DNA of 64,000 bases from positions 1-64,000 of the forward strand of contig CAZUGQ010000006.1 in the NCBI GenBank assembly GCA_964620125.1, given 5' to 3'. The DNA is from OLB6 sp964620125 (lineage in GTDB: Bacteria > Bacteroidota > Ignavibacteria > Kapaibacteriales > Kapaibacteriaceae). Shown here piece after piece: positions 52,486 through 60,926 of the stretch (positions within the stretch are counted from its first letter, which is position 1; every line of letters begins with the position of its first letter). Below the pieces are notes generated by a model that worked only from the letters and a program-made list of their open reading frames with translations, had not been told where the DNA came from and did not search any database. The translations under genes and the position numbers were made by a program.

Positions 52486-53112
52486 ATGGTCACCATCCTA
52501 AGCGGGGCAGGCGTCGGCCACGAACTGTCCATCATCCGCAGCAAGGAATCGGACGTCGCCACATTTCGATCAGCTATCTACCGTATAGGATTGCACCTTG
52601 CCGTAACAACTGCTCAGCACTTACCGGGAGTATCGACTGTGGTTCACACACCTCTCGCACCCGCAACTGTTACCCGCATTGATGGTTCTGTAGTCCTTGT
52701 TCCTGTTTTGCGTGCAGGTTTGGGATTGCTGAGTGCCTTCATGGAGGTGATACCCACAGCCATCGTAGGTTTCGAGGGCCTTCGGCGCAACGAAGCCACA
52801 CTCCAGCCCGAGGAATACTACCGCAACATCCCTTCGGTAGACGAACAGACCAGCTACGTTATCCTCGACCCGATGCTGGCCACAGGGGGTAGCTTAAGTG
52901 CAACGATCTCGCGGCTGCAGGATCAGCCTCATCGAACCATTATTGCCTCCTGCATCATCGCCGCGCCCGAAGGCTTGCAGCGTGTGCAGGAAAAACATCC
53001 CAGTGTGCACGTTATCGTTGCCGCAGTAGATGATGGACTTAACGATCACGGCTTCATCGTGCCGGGACTCGGTGATGCTGGCGACAGAATGTACGGAACC
53101 TTCCAGAACTGA
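52486..53112 (+). CDS. upp: Uracil phosphoribosyltransferase
   Basis: Upp salvages uracil by joining it to PRPP, giving UMP. The PRPP loop is Leu-Asp-Pro-Met-Leu-Ala-Thr-Gly-Gly-Ser, and the uracil-binding end is Gly-Leu-Gly-Asp-Ala-Gly-Asp-Arg-Met-Tyr-Gly-Thr. Pro-Val-Leu-Arg-Ala-Gly-Leu-Gly-Leu is also typical. At 208 residues it is normal in length. It begins 8 bases after the TatD fusion gene. Confidence 0.96.
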   Translation: MVTILSGAGVGHELSIIRSKESDVATFRSAIYRIGLHLAVTTAQHLPGVSTVVHTPLAPATVTRIDGSVVLVPVLRAGLGLLSAFMEVIPTAIVGFEGLRRNEATLQPEEYYRNIPSVDEQTSYVILDPMLATGGSLSATISRLQDQPHRTIIASCIIAAPEGLQRVQEKHPSVHVIVAAVDDGLNDHGFIVPGLGDAGDRMYGTFQN

Positions 53113-53212
53113 AAATATTTCTTTCGCTACGTATGAATTGCGCTTGGCATCCCGATGTGTTGGATGTACATTGTGGCTAATCACGATCTCTCCAATTACG
53201 CCCGAGGTAACC

Positions 53213-53449
53213 ATGAAGATCTTCCATTTTGGCAAGCACAGCGTCCCTTTCTCCGACATTCACGATATCAACGTGGAATACAAGTATCACGACAATGAAA
53301 TCTTCGTTGACCTGGAGATCAATGGTGGAGCTCAGCTAAGCTTGAATCTGCCCGATTCATTGGAGTTCATGGAGCAATTCATCGCCAAGATCCGCGAAGT
53401 GAAAGATATTCGCGTAGATCAACCGCGCACTATCGAGTCTACAAATTGA
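53213..53449 (+). CDS. Small hypothetical protein (78 residues)
   Basis: The ATG at 53213 has GAGG five bases upstream, which decides this start over upstream in-frame codons that lie inside upp. The product starts Met-Lys-Ile-Phe-His-Phe-Gly-Lys-His and has alternating strand-like segments (Val-Glu-Tyr-Lys-Tyr-His-Asp, Ile-Phe-Val-Asp-Leu-Glu-Ile-Asn) and a helix (Leu-Glu-Phe-Met-Glu-Gln-Phe-Ile-Ala-Lys-Ile-Arg). It looks like a small compact alpha/beta domain. Its last 11 bases overlap the end of the convergent aminotransferase gene. No family is recognised. Confidence 0.7.
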   Translation: MKIFHFGKHSVPFSDIHDINVEYKYHDNEIFVDLEINGGAQLSLNLPDSLEFMEQFIAKIREVKDIRVDQPRTIESTN

Positions 53450-54593
53450 GCTGCGCAGGCAAGGCTCCAATCAGCGCATCCACCTCCTGCTTAGTTGTGT
53501 AACCGTGTACACTGAATCGCAGAATCGGCACTCCAAGCCATTGCATGCAAATCGTCTGTATGCGATGATCCCGAAGTAACGCCCGCTGCAACACGTCCGC
53601 CTGGGTTCCTTCAGGTAACAATACAGCACCCATCATCAGCCCGTGGTCGGCCCAATCAGCCGACACGGGCTGAAGTCCTAATTGCGCCAGAGCCGCCATT
53701 CCATAGTGCACTAGCTCGCGAGCACCTGCTACCACATTCGTCCAATTACTGTGCTTCATCCAATCCAGTGCTGCCTGTGTTACGAGAAAGGGGCTTGGAT
53801 CTCGCGTTCCAACGTATTCATGTTCATCAATGAAAGCGCCATCTTCAACGCTTAGCCAGTGGTTGCCCCAGCTTCCAACAAGTGGTGGAAAGAACGGCTG
53901 CAGTTCCGATCTCACCCACAGGAAAGCCGATCCCTTGGGTGTACACATCCACTTGTGGAGGTTAGCGGTGTAGGCGTCAACACCAAGCGTACGCAGACTT
54001 AGGGTAATGTGACCAGGAACATGAGCACCATCCACAAGCATGAGGATGTCGCGCTGCTTTGCCTTCGCAGCAATCTCACCAACAGGTAGCAAACATGCTG
54101 TAGGAGATGTAATGTGGCTGATAAAAATCGCGCGGGTTGCCTCCGTAACTGCCTCCCAGATACGTTCGGCAACTTCATCCATGGTGGGTATCGGTATCGG
54201 TATATGACAGGGTACAATGTTGATCCCAGTTCCTCGAAGGTGGAACTCCCAAGCGCGCCTGCAAGCACCATACTCATGATCCGGAATCAATACATCATCA
54301 CCGGGCTTTAGATGCCGTGCCATCGCATACGCCATCACGTTAGCACCGAATGTGCTGTTCTGCACAAATACCAGATCCGTCCGCGAGGCATCAACAAAAC
54401 CTCCCAGCGCAGCCCGAGCCCCCTTCATGCGTTCGGGCAAAGCATGAAAGAATGCAACGGGTTCCCGTTCCAATACCTCTTGCCATATACGCTGCTCACG
54501 GAGCAGGTGGATGGGGCAGGCACCAAACGATCCGTGGTTGAGAAAAACTATCTCTGGATCGAGTAGAAAATCGGAGCGACTGAGCACTGGCAC
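53439..54593 (-). CDS. Class-V aminotransferase (isopenicillin-N-epimerase-like)
   Basis: This is a 384-residue PLP enzyme. The opening Phe-Leu-Asn-His-Gly-Ser-Phe-Gly-Ala and the middle Val-Asp-Gly-Ala-His-Val-Pro-Gly-His (PLP-ring Asp and His) are standard. The Schiff-base Lys is in Ala-Asn-Leu-His-Lys-Trp-Met-Cys-Thr-Pro-Lys-Gly-Ser-Ala-Phe-Leu. The form fits the CefD-like/cysteine-desulfurase-like subgroup. No beta-lactam genes are near, so the natural substrate is unknown. It lies 36 bases after the OmpA-family gene and converges on the 78-residue gene. Confidence 0.9.
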   Translation of the reverse strand: MPVLSRSDFLLDPEIVFLNHGSFGACPIHLLREQRIWQEVLEREPVAFFHALPERMKGARAALGGFVDASRTDLVFVQNSTFGANVMAYAMARHLKPGDDVLIPDHEYGACRRAWEFHLRGTGINIVPCHIPIPIPTMDEVAERIWEAVTEATRAIFISHITSPTACLLPVGEIAAKAKQRDILMLVDGAHVPGHITLSLRTLGVDAYTANLHKWMCTPKGSAFLWVRSELQPFFPPLVGSWGNHWLSVEDGAFIDEHEYVGTRDPSPFLVTQAALDWMKHSNWTNVVAGARELVHYGMAALAQLGLQPVSADWADHGLMMGAVLLPEGTQADVLQRALLRDHRIQTICMQWLGVPILRFSVHGYTTKQEVDALIGALPAQLNL

Positions 54594-54629
54594 TTTACCT
54601 TGACGTGTTTGTCACATCTCATCACTGTG

Positions 54630-56465
54630 TTAGTCGAAACGAACCCACACGCTGCGCTGCGTAAGCCTACCCAATGGCGAGCTGGATGCTGCCGTTTGCA
54701 CAGGAGCATTTAGTTCTACCGTGATCGCCGTGGATTGAATGCCAAGATAGCGGAGTGCTGCGTCCGCTCTGCGCTTGCGAAGGTTCTGGTTGTAATCAGT
54801 TGATCCGATGGCATCCGTTCCTGGTACCAAGGTTACCGTGCGCCCGGCCTTGAGTGCTGCACGTATCGAGTCAGCCACTACAAGGTCGGCAGTGGATATC
54901 ACATCCGAATCAAAGGCAAACAGGCATAGCAAGAGCCCGTCGCTGTGCGCAACGCCTACGGGATCAACGGTTACCGTGGTGCGCTGCACCGAACGGGTTG
55001 TTGGTCGCACAATCATTGTAGCACTCGAAACCCTCTGTTGTCCGCCTGCATCGGTAGTCTTCAACTCTACATGCACGGGCATTACCGAGTCAGCACGCGG
55101 AGCAAGTGCTGCGGGAATGATCACGGGTATCACGGCATCCGTGGTTGTGGTTGCAAAACTCACGGCCCCATCAACACGAACGGCAGTGGTGCAAGGTCCG
55201 TTCTCGCAGGTAAGGGTATGCACAGCTGCTAGCTCGATGGCCTGTGCAAACTTCTCCGTTGTACTTGCATACCGGCGCAGCATCCGCGGCATGCTTCCCA
55301 GCGAAAGTCGTACATGCCGTGCTTCCTCATCTAGCTCCGGGTACGTCATCGAATCTGCTCTAATAAGTTCGATTGTTACGTTGTTCTGATCAATCGGTAG
55401 GTACGGCAACAAAGCCGATACGCGTTGGCGCGCTATGGCCGGTTCCTCATCGTGTGATGTTGAACCCACAATTACGATGCGCTCACGCTGGTCCGTCCAG
55501 TCAACGATGCTCTGCCGAATGGCAGCAACAAACCTCTGCATCTCCTCCTGACCACCAAGAGGCTCAGTGCTGTTCTGTGCGAAAAAGAGGTAGGGGGCTA
55601 CAGCATGTACGGTATCTGTGACTACTTCATCAATGATTGGTACGTGCACTTCGTCGCCGAGCACTGTGCTGTTCGGCACTCTGCATAGCAGGTCGACAGT
55701 GCTCGTGAGGGCTGGAGGTTGAACAGCCACAGGAGGAGGCGGTGGCGGCGGTGGTGGCGGTGCAGTTTCTTCCAGCACTGGTATGCGGTACCGAAGCAGC
55801 AGGCCACCGACGAGACTGTTCACGGACCACTGAGCAGCGCCGGTTAGGCTGTTGAGTCCATGCTGATACCGAAGTGCAGCAGATAACTCCCATTCATTGG
55901 TAATCGGTACATCGTACCGTACACCTGCTGTTATTGCTACCGTGGTTGAGGACTGCGGTAGTTCACCGCCGGATACCTCGCGCACCCTTTGGCCATTTTC
56001 GAAGGTATATGATGGATCAGTGGGCGAAACAAGCATCTGCTGCTGGTCGAGAGCTGTACTCACAGGAAAGGAGAACAATGCTCCAACGGTTATATGAAGC
56101 CGCTCAACTGGCAGCGGAACTGCAATCGTTGGGTCGATGCTTACGGCCACGTACGATAGGTCAAGCTGATGTTCAACCACACCATCGGTTGCGGTGTTGT
56201 TGGCTATGATGTTGCCAACTTCTTCGTCCACGCGAAAAGACGTTGGCAGTGCTCGTATCCCTAGTGCACCGTACAATCGGAGTGGTTGGTTGAAGACGTT
56301 CAGCTGAGTTGCCACATCCACGCCCACACCGGCACTTAACTCCAGTCCCGCCGTCTGTCCGTACTCCACGCAACAATTGGGGAAGGCAGGCAACTGCACA
56401 AACGATGCATCGTGGCTCGCACTCCCGCCAATGAGTGCGGCCATGAGGAAGGTTTCGCTGATCAT
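54630..56465 (-). CDS. OmpA-family outer-membrane protein with polyproline linker
   Basis: This 611-residue protein has an N-terminal beta-barrel-like half (about 35-235). A run of ten prolines (about 240-249) follows, then beta-rich segments. A C-terminal OmpA-like peptidoglycan-binding domain has Phe-Ala-Phe-Asp-Ser-Asp, Pro-Gly-Thr-Asp-Ala-Ile-Gly-Ser-Thr-Asp and Asn-Gln-Asn-Leu-Arg-Lys-Arg-Arg-Ala-Asp-Ala-Ala. Part of a second OmpA-like domain lies near 340-400 (Arg-Gln-Arg-Val-Ser-Ala-Leu). The N-terminus is short for a signal peptide. The ATG follows the stop of the upstream T9SS gene without any gap, so the two belong to one transcript. It is possibly an anchoring or T9SS-related envelope protein. 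Confidence 0.82.
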   Translation of the reverse strand: MISETFLMAALIGGSASHDASFVQLPAFPNCCVEYGQTAGLELSAGVGVDVATQLNVFNQPLRLYGALGIRALPTSFRVDEEVGNIIANNTATDGVVEHQLDLSYVAVSIDPTIAVPLPVERLHITVGALFSFPVSTALDQQQMLVSPTDPSYTFENGQRVREVSGGELPQSSTTVAITAGVRYDVPITNEWELSAALRYQHGLNSLTGAAQWSVNSLVGGLLLRYRIPVLEETAPPPPPPPPPPVAVQPPALTSTVDLLCRVPNSTVLGDEVHVPIIDEVVTDTVHAVAPYLFFAQNSTEPLGGQEEMQRFVAAIRQSIVDWTDQRERIVIVGSTSHDEEPAIARQRVSALLPYLPIDQNNVTIELIRADSMTYPELDEEARHVRLSLGSMPRMLRRYASTTEKFAQAIELAAVHTLTCENGPCTTAVRVDGAVSFATTTTDAVIPVIIPAALAPRADSVMPVHVELKTTDAGGQQRVSSATMIVRPTTRSVQRTTVTVDPVGVAHSDGLLLCLFAFDSDVISTADLVVADSIRAALKAGRTVTLVPGTDAIGSTDYNQNLRKRRADAALRYLGIQSTAITVELNAPVQTAASSSPLGRLTQRSVWVRFD

Positions 56466-59400
56466 CTATCTTACCACCACCACGGGATATCGTACTGTTG
56501 TGTTGCCATCAAGTTCGATGGTGTACAGACCACTGGGAACGGTTGACACGTCTACCTGCACCTGTTGGTCACCAGGTTGCAACTGCAACGAAGGATACCC
56601 AACGATTTGTATTCCGCTAGCATCAAGAAGGCGAACGGTGATGTGTTGTACGCTGTTGCTGGCAACGGTGAGTTCAATATGACTTGTTGCTGGCTGCGGA
56701 TATACAGCCTGAACGATGAGTGACTCTCCAGTTGTAATGATGCGCCTACGTGGGTCTGGATGTTCGATGCGAAGTTCACCCTCAGTGTACGTAACGGGTA
56801 TGGTCGATCCGAAGCCAAGGGATGCAGAATCAAGAATCAGAGGTGATACATCCACTGCCGCCATACCGGCATGGCCAACAAGCCGAACAATCTCTATGGT
56901 ATCTGCAAACCTGCCCTCTACGCGGAAGTGTATTTCACGCCAGTCACCAACCACGTTTTGCGAAACAATCACTGCACTTCTTTCGCTGCTCGAAACTCCA
57001 TTGGCCAGGTACAATCGCGGATGAACGCGTAGAATACCTTCGAAGAAGCGCACACCATCATACGGTATGGACTCCTGAATGATGGCAACGATGGGCAAGG
57101 ATGTGGTGTCACTCCGAGGGTCGGCAACTATGCGTGGTGCAGCAACAGTTGCAGTACCAACGTAGGAAGCCAGTCGCACCACGGCTTGGGCAGCACATGG
57201 CTGAGCACTGAGGGTAATTGAAGCGGCATTGCCAATCACTCCACCGGTGTAGCGGATGCGTATTGTAGCGGCTTCGCCTGGTTCAATGATCAACGGCATG
57301 GCGGTGAGCAGATCGAAAGGTTCACCAGCCGTGATGGAAGCACTATCCAGACGTACTCGATTCTCGCTGTTGTTTGTGATGGTGATCTCACGCTCAACAA
57401 TCTCTGGGATGAACTGCAACGTTGCATGCGATAGGATAAGGTCGGCTCCACTTCCACGACCCAGAACGCGCACGGTTCGTCGAACACTCTGCTGATTGGC
57501 GTACTGGATGATTACAACACCAGTGTCAAGGCCAAGCTTCGCCGGTACGAATTCAACTACTACTTCCAGTGTTGCACCGGGCTGGAGTATGCTGTCGGAT
57601 ACGGATTCAACAATTCTGAATGCAGACCCCAAGCCCCCTTCAACGAACACATCGTTGATCATTACTGGAACAGGATCATCGTTCCGCAGAACGGATAATC
57701 GCTTGATGCGTGAGCTGCCTACACACAGATCACCAAAATCGTCCTCCGGTATCAGCAGTGTAAGCTGCCGGTCTACAACCGTTACCTGAACCGGTACTGC
57801 AAACGTTGTTCCGCAGGATTGTACGTACACGGTATCTACAAGCCTTCCAGTGTCAAGAACGTTTGCCTCGAGGTGCAACGTCAGACACTCCCCAGGCTGT
57901 ACCGTGTCGGCCACAAAGGGCGTGGCCAAGCGCAACCAACTTCCAGAAGGTACCTGGACGTCTGTAATGATGGCCATAACTGGTCCAGGATTGCAGACGC
58001 TTGCGGTTATAACGGTATCGCGCGTACTTCCTACCAACATGGTGGCAATCGTTACCGGAGAAACGTTCATCTGCACTGGCACAATGCGGAAGGGCGAATC
58101 ACTTACGTCAGACTCTGGCACGCTTACTCTGCGGAGTAACAGATTATTGGTACTATCAATGCTGCTGGTAACGATGGTTGATCCGTCTGGACTAAACGCT
58201 ATGTCAGTAAGCTTATTCGCATGCCCCGCTGCAGAACCACTTGGTGGGAGTGTTCTCGCACTGGCAAGGTCATACACAACAAACTGTGGGTTGAACTCAA
58301 AGCCAAGGCCTAGGTAGGCATCGCTGGGACTGAACGTAAGGTTTACAACATCACTTCCTTCGCGGTACAGGATCTTCACGATCTTGTCCGTTGCCATGTC
58401 GTAGATGTATGTGCGTTGCTCGCGCGGCTCATTGACTGCACTGGTAAGCTGGGGCCCAGCAAGAGCGACAAGCCTGCCGGTAACGGACGCGGCCACCTTT
58501 GCGGTATACGGACCCAGGGCTTCCGCAATACCCGTCTGCGAACGATCGAGCTCTCTGCCATCAACGGAACTGTACGTGACTACTTCACCATCGAGCATGG
58601 AGGCAACGATGATGGATCCATTCATCGAGGTACTTGCTGCAGTCTTGCCCAAAACAATGTTTGAGAGTGGTGCAAGGGTTTCGGGTTCCAATCGAGGAAT
58701 GCGGGCACCCAACTTGGGCAGCAGGTAGAGAACCGATCCTGCTACGTCGCTGGAAACTCGTGCTACCAGTACATCCGCGGGCACGGCCTGTGTTGCCACT
58801 GCGGAGGGTGTTCCTTGATTGAATCGTAGCACAGTGCCTCCCTTTGTGTTGGCACGCACGGCAACGGCAGCGATGTTCCTTCCTGTACCAATGTAGCACA
58901 GCGCTTGTATGGGCGTGGCCGACAGATTGCCAAGCGTGTAGGTGTTCAGGCGCTGGCCGCTTACAACATCCCATTCAATGATGCTGCCGTTGCCGTGTCC
59001 TGATATCAGGTACCGTCCGTCAGCCGAGTACGCAACGGCGGTAACCGAAGCTTGTGGTCCCTGCAACCACATCGAACTTGTTGCCTCGAACTTCTGATAC
59101 ACGCGTATCCGCGCACTATCCGAATACGACTCGGGAACCGTCCACATGTAGGTGCTGTCAAGCGTGCTATCGACAGCCTCCCACGTTCGCCCGTTGTTGC
59201 TGGTAAACTCCAGGTGCGCATAGAAGCCGCTCACCATGCCACTCCATGTAATCGGAATCATTTGGCAGGGGGCTAGGGTTTCGCCACCGTTGGGACTTGT
59301 AAGCCGGAGAATCGTCCGCCGCGGAAATGCCGAGGGATTGGCTACAACCTGAACGGTTGTTCGCATGCCACCTTCGAACGTAACAGTGAGCACATCACTG

Positions 59401-60065
59401 ATTGGCTCATCGGTTGTTGGCGAGCAAACAAGGTCAATCCTATACTCCAAAGGCGACAGGATGTTCGTTGGTAACGGACCTGATCCGAACGATCCCTTCC
59501 AAATCACTTTGAATTGTGGCTGGGTGGTGGTGATGGACTCAAGTAGGCTGCTCCGCGCGTGCGGGGGAGTGCCAGACAACGCAGCCTGCGTTGCAACCAC
59601 CTTGAGCTTGAGCGTATCGGTGGAGCCGGCGGGAACTCGCCCAAAGTCAACAAACTTTGGAACGTTCCTACTCACACTATCGCGCACCACAACCGTTGCA
59701 CCCTTATCAAGTGGCAAGGCTGAAGAGAATACCGTCGAGGCCGTTTCGCCTTCATAGCTAGCCACAATCGTTGCATTCAGCAAGCCGAAACGAAGAGCAA
59801 ACCATTCCACGATATGGATGCCATTCCCCGTGTGCGTAACCGTACTTGGCAGCATGCCAATGTTGGTTTCCAGCACGTGTGCCGTGTTGGAACCAAGCAC
59901 TACTGGCTGGCCTTTGTACGTGCAGCGAATCTGTGCCCGGACGGCAGGGTAGGCAGTAACATCCAACGCGCTACCACTAGGAAACGCTACCTGCGTTATG
60001 GCGAACTGTGCATGCACAGCCAAGCCCCCTATCAACAACAGGAAAGCAAGGATGGGAATGCGCAT
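56466..60065 (-). CDS. Large T9SS-sorted protein with WD40-like propeller and HYDIN/ASPM repeats
   Basis: The start is the ATG at 60065, which opens a signal peptide (Ile-Pro-Ile-Leu-Ala-Phe-Leu-Leu-Leu-Ile-Gly-Gly-Leu-Ala-Val-His-Ala-Gln), giving 1,199 residues. Domains in order are: a HYDIN/ASPM-like region; a Ser/Thr-rich Ig-like module with Ser-Pro-Asn-Gly-Gly-Glu-Thr (near 260); WD40/YVTN-type repeats (Val-Ala-Tyr-Ser-Ala-Asp-Gly-Arg-Tyr-Leu, Ile-Ala-Phe-Ser-Pro-Asp-Gly-Ser) over about 340-650; more ASPM-like repeats; and a sorting domain ending Tyr-Pro-Gln-Pro-Ala and Val-Pro-Ser-Gly-Leu-Tyr-Thr-Ile-Glu-Leu. WD40-type propellers are unusual on a secreted surface protein. The function is unknown. 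Confidence 0.85.
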   Translation of the reverse strand: MRIPILAFLLLIGGLAVHAQFAITQVAFPSGSALDVTAYPAVRAQIRCTYKGQPVVLGSNTAHVLETNIGMLPSTVTHTGNGIHIVEWFALRFGLLNATIVASYEGETASTVFSSALPLDKGATVVVRDSVSRNVPKFVDFGRVPAGSTDTLKLKVVATQAALSGTPPHARSSLLESITTTQPQFKVIWKGSFGSGPLPTNILSPLEYRIDLVCSPTTDEPISDVLTVTFEGGMRTTVQVVANPSAFPRRTILRLTSPNGGETLAPCQMIPITWSGMVSGFYAHLEFTSNNGRTWEAVDSTLDSTYMWTVPESYSDSARIRVYQKFEATSSMWLQGPQASVTAVAYSADGRYLISGHGNGSIIEWDVVSGQRLNTYTLGNLSATPIQALCYIGTGRNIAAVAVRANTKGGTVLRFNQGTPSAVATQAVPADVLVARVSSDVAGSVLYLLPKLGARIPRLEPETLAPLSNIVLGKTAASTSMNGSIIVASMLDGEVVTYSSVDGRELDRSQTGIAEALGPYTAKVAASVTGRLVALAGPQLTSAVNEPREQRTYIYDMATDKIVKILYREGSDVVNLTFSPSDAYLGLGFEFNPQFVVYDLASARTLPPSGSAAGHANKLTDIAFSPDGSTIVTSSIDSTNNLLLRRVSVPESDVSDSPFRIVPVQMNVSPVTIATMLVGSTRDTVITASVCNPGPVMAIITDVQVPSGSWLRLATPFVADTVQPGECLTLHLEANVLDTGRLVDTVYVQSCGTTFAVPVQVTVVDRQLTLLIPEDDFGDLCVGSSRIKRLSVLRNDDPVPVMINDVFVEGGLGSAFRIVESVSDSILQPGATLEVVVEFVPAKLGLDTGVVIIQYANQQSVRRTVRVLGRGSGADLILSHATLQFIPEIVEREITITNNSENRVRLDSASITAGEPFDLLTAMPLIIEPGEAATIRIRYTGGVIGNAASITLSAQPCAAQAVVRLASYVGTATVAAPRIVADPRSDTTSLPIVAIIQESIPYDGVRFFEGILRVHPRLYLANGVSSSERSAVIVSQNVVGDWREIHFRVEGRFADTIEIVRLVGHAGMAAVDVSPLILDSASLGFGSTIPVTYTEGELRIEHPDPRRRIITTGESLIVQAVYPQPATSHIELTVASNSVQHITVRLLDASGIQIVGYPSLQLQPGDQQVQVDVSTVPSGLYTIELDGNTTVRYPVVVVR

Positions 60066-60139
60066 GGCGCAGGTACTGAGCTTGATGTGAACCATGAAGG
60101 GTGCAAAGACGGCAGTGCGCAAGGTTTCGTTACACGAGA

Positions 60140-60925
60140 CTAGAAACCTTCGGCAACGTAGCGAGATAAAAAGTCAACAACCTCGGAGTCCGTGCTGCTC
60201 CGTAGCTCGGATACGGTGCCTTCGAACCAGACAACGCCGTTGTGCAGCATGGCCACTCGATCGGCAACGTTAAAAACGCTGAACATGTCGTGAGTGATAA
60301 CAACCGACGTTACGTTGAGTGTGCGTGCCAACTCTGCGATGAGGTCATCAATCTGTTGCGATGTCACGGGATCTAGGCCCGTTGTGGGTTCATCATAAAA
60401 GATGTAATCGGGCTTGCCAACAAGAGCTCTGGCAACCCCAACACGCTTGCGCATACCTCCGCTAAGGTCGCTGGGCTTTTTTCGTTTTAGAATGGCGTAT
60501 TCGCGTTGATACTCATTGCTTTCTCGTTCGGTGAGTGGTGGTAGCAGACCAACAGCACTCAGCACGCGGCAGGCTTCCGACTCCAACGCCTCGGCGTTTT
60601 TTTCTCCGCGTTCTACCATGGATATCACCACGTTGTTGAACACGGTAAGTGAGTCGAACAGTGCTGCTCCCTGAAACACGTACCCAACTTTTCTGCGCAA
60701 GGCAAAGAGTTCGGTGCGGTTCAATCGCTCCATTCGTTTACCGTCGATCTCCACATGACCGCCGTCGGCGCGGAGCAGTCCAACGATGTGCTTGAGTAGA
60801 ACGCTTTTGCCGCAGCCTGACCGGCCAATGATGCACGTGGTGCTTCCTGTTGGCACGCTAAGCGTAACGTTCTCCAACACAGGCCTAGTGCCAAATGCCT
60901 TGCGCAAACCTTGAATCCGTATCAT
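60140..60925 (-). CDS. mlaF: MlaF-like ABC transporter ATP-binding protein
   Basis: The ATG at 60925 follows the stop of the upstream gene by one base and gives 261 residues. Walker A is Gly-Arg-Ser-Gly-Cys-Gly-Lys-Ser, and the signature is Leu-Ser-Gly-Gly-Met-Arg-Lys-Arg-Val-Gly-Val-Ala-Arg-Ala. Walker B is Tyr-Ile-Phe-Tyr-Asp-Glu-Pro-Thr-Thr-Gly-Leu-Asp-Pro. The Met-Arg-Lys-Arg-Val form is typical of MlaF/Ttg2A/TGD3, the ATPases of phospholipid (outer-membrane lipid asymmetry) transport. The usual permease (mlaE) and MCE-domain (mlaD) genes are not in the window. Confidence 0.85.
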   Translation of the reverse strand: MIRIQGLRKAFGTRPVLENVTLSVPTGSTTCIIGRSGCGKSVLLKHIVGLLRADGGHVEIDGKRMERLNRTELFALRRKVGYVFQGAALFDSLTVFNNVVISMVERGEKNAEALESEACRVLSAVGLLPPLTERESNEYQREYAILKRKKPSDLSGGMRKRVGVARALVGKPDYIFYDEPTTGLDPVTSQQIDDLIAELARTLNVTSVVITHDMFSVFNVADRVAMLHNGVVWFEGTVSELRSSTDSEVVDFLSRYVAEGF

Positions 60926-60926
60926 C

